Of a stretch of DNA of 59,017 nucleotides, positions 35,833-43,562 are shown one piece after another. The position numbers and the translations under genes were made by a program. Origin of the DNA: an uncultured Acidimicrobiales bacterium. GTDB taxonomy: Bacteria; Actinomycetota; Acidimicrobiia; Acidimicrobiales; SZUA-35. The notes under the pieces are model-generated. The model was given only the letters and a program-made list of their open reading frames with translations, did not search any database and was not told where the DNA came from. Each line of letters begins with the position of its first letter. Positions within the stretch are counted from its first letter, which is position 1. The stretch lies in the NCBI GenBank assembly GCA_938029215.1, contig CALHFG010000040.1:1-59017 (forward strand), written 5' to 3'.

Positions 35833-37092
35833 CTACCCGGGTTCGATCAGGTCCAGGTTCTGCTTCATTCGCAGGATTCGCTCAACGCTGAGATCGATCC
35901 GTTCCTCGGTGAGCCGGCCCGATTCTAAGGCCTCAGTGATCCCAGCGACCGCTGCTCGCAGGTCCGGCGGCACCAGCAGGATGTCAATACCTGCCTCGAT
36001 CACGAGGACAGCAAGCTCCGCTTCGGCAATCCCATCCAGTGCCCTCATGTCCATCGCATCGGTGAACAAGACACCCCCAAACCCCAGTTCGGATCGAATC
36101 AGCTCGTCGGTGAGGCGGGGCGAAATGGTGGCCGGCTGATCAGCCCCCAGACTGGGGACGGCGAGGTGTCCGACCATCATTGCATCGACACCGGCGTCGA
36201 TCGCATCCAAAAACGGTGGAAGATCAACGGTTCGCCATTCCTCTTCGCTGGAAGTGACCGTTGGCAAGAACTTATGGCTGTCCACCTCGGTCGCTCCGTG
36301 CCCCGGCCAGTGCTTAGCGACCGCTCCCACTCCCCCGAGTTGCAAGCCGTCGATCGAGGCGGAAACCATGTCGCCAACGACCTCGGGGTCAGAGCCATAT
36401 GAGCGGTTGCCGATCACTCCAACATCGGACCGCACCACATCGGCTACCGGAGCGAAAACGACGTTGATGCCGATTGCCTTCATCTGCGTGCCGTTCAGCG
36501 CCGATGTTGCGAAGACTGTTTGAGAACTCCCCGACAGCGATCGGGCCGACGCCACATCGGTGACGCCTTCACCTCGAACCCGTCGGACCCGACCCCCTTC
36601 CTGATCTGCCGCGATCATCATTGGCACGAGTCCATTGTCCAGCGCCACAGTCTGCAAGCCCGCGCTGAACTCTTGGATCTGGGCGGGAGACTCCACGTTG
36701 GGCCCGAGGTACATAAGACCACCGAGTCGATACGCCGCCACCATCTCGGCCGGAGTCGAGAAGCCACCGAGCGATTGGTTGTAGCTGCTGTCCAGCGAAC
36801 TCACGGTGTCGATCCCGGTCCCACGTACGACGGGCATCAACATTTGGCCAATCTTGTCCTCCCGTGACATCGAGGCGACCAGCTCCACAACCGGATCGAC
36901 CGTGGTGGTTGTCGACTCCGTCGTCGTGGTCGTAGGCGCGGCCGTGGTCACCGTTGTTTCTGGCGCCGCTGGCGTGGCGGTTGTGGCAGTGGCCGTCGTT
37001 GTGGCGACCGCGGTAGTGGGGGCCACGTCGGGCGAAGTCGTGCTACAGCCGGCCGCGACCAGGAGCACAACAACGAGGACAAGAGAGCGCAC
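35833..37092 (-). CDS. nagZ: Glycoside hydrolase family 3, NagZ-like lipoprotein
   Basis: 419 residues from GTG 37092, chosen because it yields a clean lipoprotein signal (MRSLVLVVVLLVAAGC). A Thr-rich linker (about 18-66) precedes the barrel. The family motif KHWPGHGATEVDSH is at about 260-273, with the His/Asp dyad typical of NagZ-type N-acetyl-beta-glucosaminidases. The nucleophile is Asp345 in LFTDAMDM. The likely role is surface-side trimming of peptidoglycan fragments. The open frame extends to 37443 but that part overlaps ung and is not homologous. Divergent from ung with 33 bases between starts. Confidence 0.88.
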   Translation of the reverse strand: MRSLVLVVVLLVAAGCSTTSPDVAPTTAVATTTATATTATPAAPETTVTTAAPTTTTTESTTTTVDPVVELVASMSREDKIGQMLMPVVRGTGIDTVSSLDSSYNQSLGGFSTPAEMVAAYRLGGLMYLGPNVESPAQIQEFSAGLQTVALDNGLVPMMIAADQEGGRVRRVRGEGVTDVASARSLSGSSQTVFATSALNGTQMKAIGINVVFAPVADVVRSDVGVIGNRSYGSDPEVVGDMVSASIDGLQLGGVGAVAKHWPGHGATEVDSHKFLPTVTSSEEEWRTVDLPPFLDAIDAGVDAMMVGHLAVPSLGADQPATISPRLTDELIRSELGFGGVLFTDAMDMRALDGIAEAELAVLVIEAGIDILLVPPDLRAAVAGITEALESGRLTEERIDLSVERILRMKQNLDLIEPG

Positions 37093-37125
37093 CGACGAAG
37101 GGTACTTCTCCGATAGAACAGGGAC

Positions 37126-37788
37126 GTGGCACCACGCACCGACTGGAGTCAGCTCTTCGCAGAGGAAACTGCCAAGCCGTATTGGTCTGAGCTCCAGGCC
37201 TTCGTGGCACAGGAACGCGCCATAGGCACGGTTCATCCCCCTGAGGACGACGTTCTGGCCCCGCTGTCCATTACGCCGTTGCACTCGGTGAGGGCGGTCA
37301 TCTTGGGTCAGGATCCATATCACGGACCCGGCCAGGCCCACGGCTTGTGTTTTTCGGTGAAGCCACCCACCCCGATTCCCCCCTCCCTCCGCAACATACA
37401 CACCGAGCTCGAGTCCGATCTCGGCCTTCCGAAGCCGAACCACGGATCACTTACACGATGGGCGCAGAATGGCGTTCTCCTCATCAACACGGTCATGACG
37501 GTGCGGGAGGGGGAGGCCAACTCGCATCGCAAACGCGGGTGGGAAAAGTTCTCCGACGCGATCATCGACGCCGTAAACGCCAAGCCCGAACGGGTGGTGT
37601 TCATTTTGTGGGGAGCCGCGGCCCAGAAGAAAATGGACCGGCTAAACCTGGAGACTCATCGAGCGATCGTCTCGGTCCACCCGAGCCCGTTATCGGCATC
37701 GAGGGGATTCTTTGGGTCGCGTCCGTTCAGCTCTACCAACCAGCTGTTAGCGGAGGCCCAGCAGGACACTATCGACTGGCGACTGTAG
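37126..37788 (+). CDS. ung: Uracil-DNA glycosylase, family 1
   Basis: 220 residues, GTG start. Removes uracil from DNA. The catalytic GQDPYHGPGQAHGL motif has Asp63; the second motif VHPSPLSASRGFFGS has His185; NGVLLINTVMTV forms the pyrimidine pocket. Length and both motifs are canonical. It sits between the nagZ-like gene and a small membrane protein, with no DNA-repair operon partner. Confidence 0.95.
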   Translation: MAPRTDWSQLFAEETAKPYWSELQAFVAQERAIGTVHPPEDDVLAPLSITPLHSVRAVILGQDPYHGPGQAHGLCFSVKPPTPIPPSLRNIHTELESDLGLPKPNHGSLTRWAQNGVLLINTVMTVREGEANSHRKRGWEKFSDAIIDAVNAKPERVVFILWGAAAQKKMDRLNLETHRAIVSVHPSPLSASRGFFGSRPFSSTNQLLAEAQQDTIDWRL

Positions 37789-37824
37789 CCAGCCTGGTTT
37801 CTCACCTGGTCTATGCAGTCTGAG

Positions 37825-38133
37825 CTATGCAGCCTGGTCGAGCTCTACTTGACCTCGGCGAGCTGCCTTTGCCTGGGCCAACGCCACATCGGCCCGGCGC
37901 AGGAGAGTCTTGTACTGGCCGAACTCGCGGGCATTCCGAAGCTTCTCAGCCCGAATGCGGGCGGCGGCATCGGTCTTTACCTCGGCAAGCTCCTTCTCCA
38001 GGGCGGTGATCCGACGGAACTGGCTAGAACTGGTTCGTTCCACCCCGTCCAAGCGATCACGCTGTTTGCGAGTCAGCACCAGAGCAAGAGCCCCACCCAG
38101 TGCCAAGCCGATGATTGCGCCCAATAGAAACAC
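37825..38133 (-). CDS. Small membrane-anchored coiled-coil protein
   Basis: 102 residues, unknown family. One N-terminal membrane helix (FLLGAIIGLALGGALALVL) is followed by a charged helix predicted to be a coiled coil (about 38-95). The GTG start at 38133 lies 6 bases after a long hairpin whose 3' arm contains the GGAAGGGA ribosome-site sequence. It is downstream of the tdk/selenoprotein genes on the same strand. Confidence 0.6.
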   Translation of the reverse strand: MFLLGAIIGLALGGALALVLTRKQRDRLDGVERTSSSQFRRITALEKELAEVKTDAAARIRAEKLRNAREFGQYKTLLRRADVALAQAKAARRGQVELDQAA

Positions 38134-38139
38134 GATGAG

Positions 38140-38186
38140 AAGGTCCCTTCCTATGCAGGCCTCGCACCTGCTTCAACAGGGACCTT
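38140..38186 (-). promoter_or_regulatory. Two-tier hairpin masking the ribosome site of the 102-residue protein
   Basis: Outer arms AAGGTCCCT (38140-38148) and AGGGACCTT (38178-38186) are perfect 9-base complements. Inside, GCAGG (38155-38159) pairs with CCTGC (38167-38171). Symmetrical 6-base internal loops separate the two stems. In the minus-strand RNA the GGAAGGGA region lies just before the GTG at 38133, inside the fold. It may be a cis-regulatory element or a terminator of the upstream operon; no T run follows. Confidence 0.5.
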
Positions 38187-38263
38187 AGTACCCGTGAGAG
38201 CGATGGATGCGGACCCCTGAACACGCAACTGAGAAGTTGCTGTGGCGAACGCCCCAGCTGCTG

Positions 38264-38881
38264 TTAGGGCCGGTCACCCACGTCGGGTCCGACTTCTCGA
38301 GTCTTTTTGAGTTCGAAGAATCCGGGCACGCTCATTACTTTGACCATGCCATCCCAAAGATCCAAAGCCGCTTGACCTCGAGGAATCGGTGTCATCACCG
38401 GACCGAAAATGGCTGCCTGACTCTGGTCGGGGTAGGTGAGAGCGATGATCGGCGTTCCCACATCGTTTCCTACGAGCGCGAGTCCGGCGGCAGTTTCGCT
38501 CTCGACTGCGGCATCAAACGCAGGGTCGTCGAATGCTGCGGCATGAGTTGGATCGATGCCGGCCGCAGTGAGAAGTTCGCCTGCGTCGAATTCGAGAGAC
38601 TTGTCGTGATGGATTCGACGAGACATCTCCCAATACAAGTCCTTGAGAGTGGCGTCCCCTTCGGCCGCCCGAACCGACTCGGTCACCCGGAGAAGATTGT
38701 GGGTGAATTGCAGTGCCTCGTGGTCGCTTTCGTTCTTGATCTTCAAAGAGATCGAGCGGTAGTGAATATCTAGATCCCGGTGCGGGGCAACCTCTTCAAC
38801 CAGCCAACGGCTCGTTATCCAACACCAGGGTCAAATAGGGTCAAACCACTTGTCGACTCGAATCGTTTCGCTAGAAGCCAT
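38264..38881 (-). CDS. Candidate selenoprotein: Rv2466c-like DsbA-fold oxidoreductase with U-P-W-C active site
   Basis: Read from ATG 38881 with TGA as selenocysteine this is a 205-residue protein, the length of mycobacterial Rv2466c (mycothiol-dependent reductase, about 207). The N terminus reads VDKWFDPI-U-PWCWITSRWL: the family's CPWC motif with Sec at residue 17 and Cys at 20. The rest is typical: a HYRSISLK strand, GTPIIALTYP, FGPVMTPIPRGQAALDLWDG and PGFFELKKTR. The frame is open before and after the TGA. A hairpin with a G-containing loop begins 14 bases after it. The ATG overlaps the tdk stop by 11 bases, so it is coupled to tdk. Without recoding only a 16-residue peptide, or a headless protein from a TTG at 38746, would be made. 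Confidence 0.85.
38797..38817 (-). promoter_or_regulatory. Bacterial SECIS-like hairpin
   Basis: Counting from the base after TGA on the minus strand, bases 15-17 pair with 31-33 and 19-22 with 26-29. There is one G-G mismatch between the two stems, a T-G wobble closes the base, and the apical loop is GTT at 23-25. Bacterial SECIS loops sit about 16-37 bases after the UGA and carry a G at the start of the loop (established), so position and loop fit. Confidence 0.65.
38831..38833 (-). other. In-frame TGA proposed as selenocysteine codon 17
   Basis: Codon 17 of the Rv2466c-like gene; it replaces the first, nucleophilic Cys of the CxxC motif. Flanking codons encode F-D-P-I before and P-W-C-W after, which align with the family motif without any gap. 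Confidence 0.82.
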
Positions 38882-39533
38882 GTTCGAACTCTAAGGGCAG
38901 ATCGTCGAGACGCAGCTCATCGAAGAGGGCACGTTGCCGAGCGTCGTCTTTTCCTGCCATCCAATGGGCTCGACAACGAAGGTCGTAGGAAACTTCGGCC
39001 AACGTCTCGCCCGTGTCTCCAACGACCTTTAGCTCGCCGTCGTACACCTGACGACCGTTGACCAAGCGGGCGTTGTGGGTGGCACGCTTCCCACAGAAGC
39101 ATCGGGCCTCGACCTGCAGTTCGTTGCGGGCATCGGCCATTTCCATGAGTCGCTTGGAGCCGGGGAAGAGCTCGCCCTGAAAGCTGGTGAGCAGTCCGTA
39201 AGCGAAGACGTCGATTCGAAGTTCGTCGACGACCCGCGCCAGCTGATCGACCTGGGCTGGCTCGTAGAACTGGGTCTCATCACACACCACCGCATCCAGT
39301 CCGGGACCGGTGCGGTGTACCGATGCGATCATCCGGTAGACGTCGACGGTTGCATTGATAATCTCTGCCTCGGCCTGAATTCCCAGACGACTGGAAACGA
39401 CGCCTTCGTTTCGGTCTAGCTGTGTGATCAGCAAGCACTGGAGCCCACGTTCGGTGAGGTTGTAGTGAACCTGCAGCGCCTGTGTGGACTTTCCCGATCC
39501 CATCGTCCCGAAGAAGAATTGCAACTCTGCCAC
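38871..39533 (-). CDS. tdk: Thymidine kinase
   Basis: 220 residues. Phosphorylates thymidine for salvage. Walker A is GTMGSGKST at residues 9-17; the Walker B/catalytic region is VVCDETQFYEP; the lasso/zinc region has CFCGKRATHNAR and a later RCRAHW Cys. This is the bacterial type II (TK1-like) family with normal length. The last 11 bases overlap the start of the candidate selenoprotein, placing both in one transcript. Confidence 0.94.
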   Translation of the reverse strand: MAELQFFFGTMGSGKSTQALQVHYNLTERGLQCLLITQLDRNEGVVSSRLGIQAEAEIINATVDVYRMIASVHRTGPGLDAVVCDETQFYEPAQVDQLARVVDELRIDVFAYGLLTSFQGELFPGSKRLMEMADARNELQVEARCFCGKRATHNARLVNGRQVYDGELKVVGDTGETLAEVSYDLRCRAHWMAGKDDARQRALFDELRLDDLPLEFEHGF

Positions 39534-39660
39534 GTCTGAAACCTAGCCCATTTGTCCCCCGGGCCGAGCCTTCGAGTCGTTCGAGTTGAGATGGGAGTCA
39601 GAGGGCCGTGGAGAGCGGTCCCCATTTCGCCTTTCGAGCGTCCGGGGTAGTACTACTAAC

Positions 39661-41568
39661 ATGAGCGGAGAGCACAAAGGGATGGAACCGACTGAGGGGG
39701 CGGATGGCCACGTGGTTGACCTAGGCATTGATGGCGTCGAAGACGCCATAGAGATTGGTCGGGGAGGTTTCGGCGTCGTTTACAAGGCGACCGAGACCGA
39801 ACTGGGCCGATCCGTTGCGGTCAAAGTGCTTTCCAACGAGGTAGACGAACAGGCTCGCAATCGTTTCGACCGAGAGCGTCGGGCGATGGGAGCCCTGTCG
39901 GGCCACCCACACATCGTGAACGTCTTTCACACCGGTGTCTCGGCTTCCGGATCCCCCTACATCGTGATGGAGTACCTGTCGGGCGGAACAATGACCGATC
40001 AGCTCCGGCGAAACGGCGCGGTGCCGTGGGCGGACACGCTTGTGATCGGCGTTCAGTTGGCAAGCGCGCTGGAAACTGCCCACCGTGCCGGTGTTCTTCA
40101 TAGAGACGTGAAGCCCAGCAACGTTTTGCTCGATGCGCACGACACGGCCAAACTTGGCGACTTTGGTATCGCTCGGCTGCACGGTGGCCCGGAAACCAAG
40201 AGCGCCATGATCACCGCCAGTATCGCCCACGCCCCGCCGGAAGTGATCAGCGGCCAGCGACCCGATGCCCGCAGCGACGTCTACTCCCTCGCTTCCACAA
40301 TGTTTCAACTTCTTACGGGAACCCCGGCGTTCTCTCGAGCGACCGACGAGTCTTTGGTTCCGATGTTCGCAAGGATTGCGAGCGAACCAATTCCGAACCT
40401 TCGAGCGTCGGGCACACCCGACGCGGTGGCCGACGTCATGGAAAAGGCCATGGCAAAGCTGCCCGACCAGCGCTTCGCAACGGCGATCGAATTCGGGCGG
40501 GCCCTCAACCGTTGCCAACAACGGCTGGGCATGACGCCGACACCGCTCATGGTCGAGGGCGAACCATCTCTGCCCCAACCGAATCGAGCCGCAGCGACCA
40601 CCACCATCCAACGGCCAACGGCCGCACCGGCACCCACACCTCCACGCCAACCGGCACCGACGCCGGCTCCAACCAGCGCTCCAACTCCCCAGAGCCCGCC
40701 CTCGTTTCCTGCGCCCGAGCCTCATCCCCGCCAAGTAGGCCCAGCACCAACACCGGTTCATGCGTCGCTGACTCCCCCTCAGCCCGCCACCAACACCAAT
40801 CTGCTGATCGGTGGAGGAATCGCCGCAGCAATCATCCTGCTGGCGGGTGTGCTGGCGTTCAATGGGTTGCGGGACAACTCAACCGACAGCGCAAACTCCA
40901 GCACCACAACAGAACAAAACCAGCTCGCCGATATCGGAGAAGCGACCACGACCACCACGGCGCCGACGACCACAACCACGATTGAGACAACCACCACGGT
41001 GGAGCCGACCACAACGCTTCCTCCCCCACCCCCTCGTCCGTTCTTCGCGGCCAACTTACCGCTCCTTCCCGAAGCAGAGATCTATGACGACTACCGACGC
41101 GTAACACCGCTCAGCAGCGGGTTTGAGTTTCGGGCCCCGCGGTCGTGGGGAAACCAACAGAACCTGGACGAGCAAGTGTTTGTCAGTCCGTTCGTCAACC
41201 TTCCAGAAGGCGATAACCGGGCGATCGGCGGCGTCTTCGTTTCTGCATCGAAGGGCTTTGGCGTCTTCGACGGACCCGGATTCTTGGCCCTCCTCAAAGA
41301 GAGCCTCGAAACACAAGACGAGTGCACGACCGTCGACACCATCGATTATGAACTCCCGCTGTATTCGGGACTGCTGGAAGTCCTGAGCTGTGAAGACCAA
41401 GGCGGTCCGTACGCCGCCATGATCCTGGTGACATCGAACCAAGAGCGAGACGTCTATCTCATCTCGGCGGGTGAAGCCGTTTCCGAGGCCGACCTGTTGG
41501 CGGTCGAGTCGAGCTTCCAGTCCATTCGGATTCTGGACAAGTCACTTCTTCCCGACTTCTCTCAGTAG
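39661..41568 (+). CDS. Transmembrane Ser/Thr protein kinase
   Basis: 635 residues. The kinase domain (about 22-285) is intact: Gly loop GRGGFG 33-38, Lys55 in VAVKV, HRDVKPSN 147-154, DFG 167-169, and a PPE/SDVYSL segment. A Pro/Ala-rich juxtamembrane stretch (about 315-375), one membrane helix (about 379-402) and a Thr-rich linker (about 425-460) follow. The outer domain of about 170 residues has no PASTA repeats; its GFEFRAPRSWG and DVYLISAGEAVSEADL segments resemble lipoprotein-type ligand domains. ATG 39661 follows a GTAGTACTAC palindrome with no Shine-Dalgarno, so it may be leaderless. First gene of a six-gene operon. Confidence 0.88.
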   Translation: MSGEHKGMEPTEGADGHVVDLGIDGVEDAIEIGRGGFGVVYKATETELGRSVAVKVLSNEVDEQARNRFDRERRAMGALSGHPHIVNVFHTGVSASGSPYIVMEYLSGGTMTDQLRRNGAVPWADTLVIGVQLASALETAHRAGVLHRDVKPSNVLLDAHDTAKLGDFGIARLHGGPETKSAMITASIAHAPPEVISGQRPDARSDVYSLASTMFQLLTGTPAFSRATDESLVPMFARIASEPIPNLRASGTPDAVADVMEKAMAKLPDQRFATAIEFGRALNRCQQRLGMTPTPLMVEGEPSLPQPNRAAATTTIQRPTAAPAPTPPRQPAPTPAPTSAPTPQSPPSFPAPEPHPRQVGPAPTPVHASLTPPQPATNTNLLIGGGIAAAIILLAGVLAFNGLRDNSTDSANSSTTTEQNQLADIGEATTTTTAPTTTTTIETTTTVEPTTTLPPPPPRPFFAANLPLLPEAEIYDDYRRVTPLSSGFEFRAPRSWGNQQNLDEQVFVSPFVNLPEGDNRAIGGVFVSASKGFGVFDGPGFLALLKESLETQDECTTVDTIDYELPLYSGLLEVLSCEDQGGPYAAMILVTSNQERDVYLISAGEAVSEADLLAVESSFQSIRILDKSLLPDFSQ

Positions 41569-41574
41569 GAACCC

Positions 41575-43146
41575 ATGGCTGATCAACTTACCGACGGACT
41601 CCTGGCTCAAAGCAAGTGGAGTGATGAAGACGTCGCAAACGCAGGCATAGACGTCACCGAAGCCTGGATAGCCAGCATCGGAGGCGGGCTCGGGTCGTTC
41701 GCTCTTGCTCATGTGCTCCGAGTCTCGGGACTTCCGGTGCAGGGACTTACCGTCGTGGGCGACGGGACCAAGCCGGCTCGCACCTATCGATACCTGGCGC
41801 GCAACAGCCAGATTCCCGATGCCGAACGGCTTCGGTCCGACGCTGGAAGCACGATGGACAGCATCTGGGGATTCCCTAGCTACGCCTGGCGGGAAGCGTT
41901 CGCCACCCCCGGCCTGACGAACAAGCTGGCCCCGCTTTGGCAGGTCTTTTCCGAGCCGCTTCTCAGCGACTACTACACACCAAAAGCTGGCCAAGTTTTC
42001 GAGTCGGTCGACCGCGAGTCCCGTCGAATCGGATGGGATCAGATGGTCAACGTCGATTCGGTGCGACTCGTACGCCGTCGGCACGGCGGCGGCTACTTCA
42101 CACTGACCCGTCCCGATACGAATACCGGAAAACGGCGAGTCTTCCGCAGCCGTTACGTCCATGTAGCGGTGGGCTATCCGGGGGTTCGGTTCCTCGCTGA
42201 CCTGCAGGAGTACCGCGAGAAACACAGTGACTACAGCCGTGTCGTCAACGCCTATGAACCGCACGATCAGGTGTATGAAGAGCTACGTCGCCGACCGTCC
42301 ACGGTGCTTGTGCGTGGCAGCGGCATCGTTGCCTCTCGAATCCTCCAGCGGCTGATCGACGATCGAGACAAGCACGGCGCACAAACGACAATCATTCATC
42401 TCTTTCGCAACTACGTTGCCGGCCCACAGGGAGAGAATCCGCGATTCCGACGCCCGGGCAGCAACGGGGTTGCTTACCAGGGATTCAACTTCCCCAAGGC
42501 TGCGTGGGGCGGCCAGCTGAAAGAGGACTTGGAGAAGCTCGATGGAAACTCACGCGTCGATCTGATCAAGAAGATGGGCGGCACCAACACCCCATATCGG
42601 AAGGACTGGGTGGAACAGCTGGAACGGGGAGCCCGGGAAGGCTTCTACCTCCAGCAGGTCGGCACGGTCCAGCGTGTGGAACCCGGACCCGACCAGAGCA
42701 TCCGCACCGTAGTCAAAGGTCAAGACGGCCAGGAACGCGACCTGAACGCCACTGTGGTAATCGACGCCACCGGACTCGAATCCGACCTGACCGAACACCG
42801 ACTTCTTGCCGATCTGCTTGAGCACGGTGGCGCTCAACGAAACGCATTCGGACGGCTGGAGGTTCTCCCCAGCTTCGAGGTTTCGGGCACTCGATCCGAA
42901 CCAGGCCGAATGTATGCCAGCGGCTCGATCACCCTCGGCGGATACTACGCCGGCGTGGACTCGTTCCTGGGCTTGCAGTACGCCGCACTGGCGATTGCCG
43001 ATGACCTCGCCCAGACCGGCGGTGTCCCCCGGCTCGGCGCCACCCGATCGCTCACCGAATGGTGGCGTTGGATGCGCAACCGGGAACCTGTCACCCTTCC
43101 AATCCCTGCGGCTCAGGCCGTTGCGGCCACGGGAGCTCATCGATGA
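41575..43146 (+). CDS. Flavin-type two-Rossmann oxidoreductase-like protein
   Basis: 523 residues, exact family not recognised. It has two dinucleotide-binding motifs: IGGGLGSFALAHVL at about 35-48, and TVLVRGSGIVAS at about 242-253. ATVVIDATGLESD at about 395-407 recalls the third FAD motif of flavin monooxygenases and glutathione-reductase-like enzymes. A GGYYAGVDSFLGLQYAA stretch near the C terminus may close the flavin site. There is no signal peptide. It starts 6 bases after the kinase and overlaps the next gene by 4 bases. A redox enzyme or a flavin/NAD sensor within a kinase operon is the best description. Confidence 0.6.
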   Translation: MADQLTDGLLAQSKWSDEDVANAGIDVTEAWIASIGGGLGSFALAHVLRVSGLPVQGLTVVGDGTKPARTYRYLARNSQIPDAERLRSDAGSTMDSIWGFPSYAWREAFATPGLTNKLAPLWQVFSEPLLSDYYTPKAGQVFESVDRESRRIGWDQMVNVDSVRLVRRRHGGGYFTLTRPDTNTGKRRVFRSRYVHVAVGYPGVRFLADLQEYREKHSDYSRVVNAYEPHDQVYEELRRRPSTVLVRGSGIVASRILQRLIDDRDKHGAQTTIIHLFRNYVAGPQGENPRFRRPGSNGVAYQGFNFPKAAWGGQLKEDLEKLDGNSRVDLIKKMGGTNTPYRKDWVEQLERGAREGFYLQQVGTVQRVEPGPDQSIRTVVKGQDGQERDLNATVVIDATGLESDLTEHRLLADLLEHGGAQRNAFGRLEVLPSFEVSGTRSEPGRMYASGSITLGGYYAGVDSFLGLQYAALAIADDLAQTGGVPRLGATRSLTEWWRWMRNREPVTLPIPAAQAVAATGAHR

Positions 43147-43562
43147 CCCCGACGCTGATCGGCCGGATCCAGAGTCGATTGATTTTGGTGCTGCTCGTGG
43201 GACTTCCGTGGACGATCTTGATCGGACCGTTTCTACCCGCCGATGGAGCACCACTCACCGAGGTCTACCGCTTGACGTTCACCGCCGTGATTCTCGTTGC
43301 GGTCATCGGCGCCGTCTTGTGGGAGCCGCTCTATCACCTCGCACAGCAATATCGCTGGGAGAAGGATTGGCCAACCGGGCTCGGCCTCATTACTGCGCTC
43401 CCAGAAGGCCTGCTGGTCTATCGATTGCTCGGCGCTGACGTCCCAACTGCGGCGTTTGTGTGGCACTTTCTGACGACCTGGTTGCTGGTGTGGTTCGTTC
43501 TGCATGGACCCGTCCGGGTTCTCCTACCCCGGTGGAGGTTCCGTGGTGGACGGATCGTCTAA
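43143..43562 (+). CDS. Small four-helix membrane protein
   Basis: 139 residues with four predicted membrane segments: about 11-30, 45-65, 80-96 and 105-125. It ends in a basic tail (LLPRWRFRGGRIV). ATG 43143 overlaps the flavoprotein stop (ATGA) and the 3' end overlaps the TauE-like gene. No family recognised. Its place between a flavoprotein and a permease suggests a membrane anchor or partner. Confidence 0.6.
   Translation: MTPTLIGRIQSRLILVLLVGLPWTILIGPFLPADGAPLTEVYRLTFTAVILVAVIGAVLWEPLYHLAQQYRWEKDWPTGLGLITALPEGLLVYRLLGADVPTAAFVWHFLTTWLLVWFVLHGPVRVLLPRWRFRGGRIV

Noticed and set aside
37811..38158. Three copies of CTATGCAG (37811, 37825, 38151) around the 102-residue gene
   Set aside because: Eight bases only; one lies over the stop codon and one inside the hairpin. 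Probably chance.
38264..38746. A 160-residue truncated DsbA-like protein starting at TTG 38746
   Set aside because: It would lack the whole active-site region. The upstream sequence continues in frame with the family motif through a single TGA, so the longer recoded gene explains it better.
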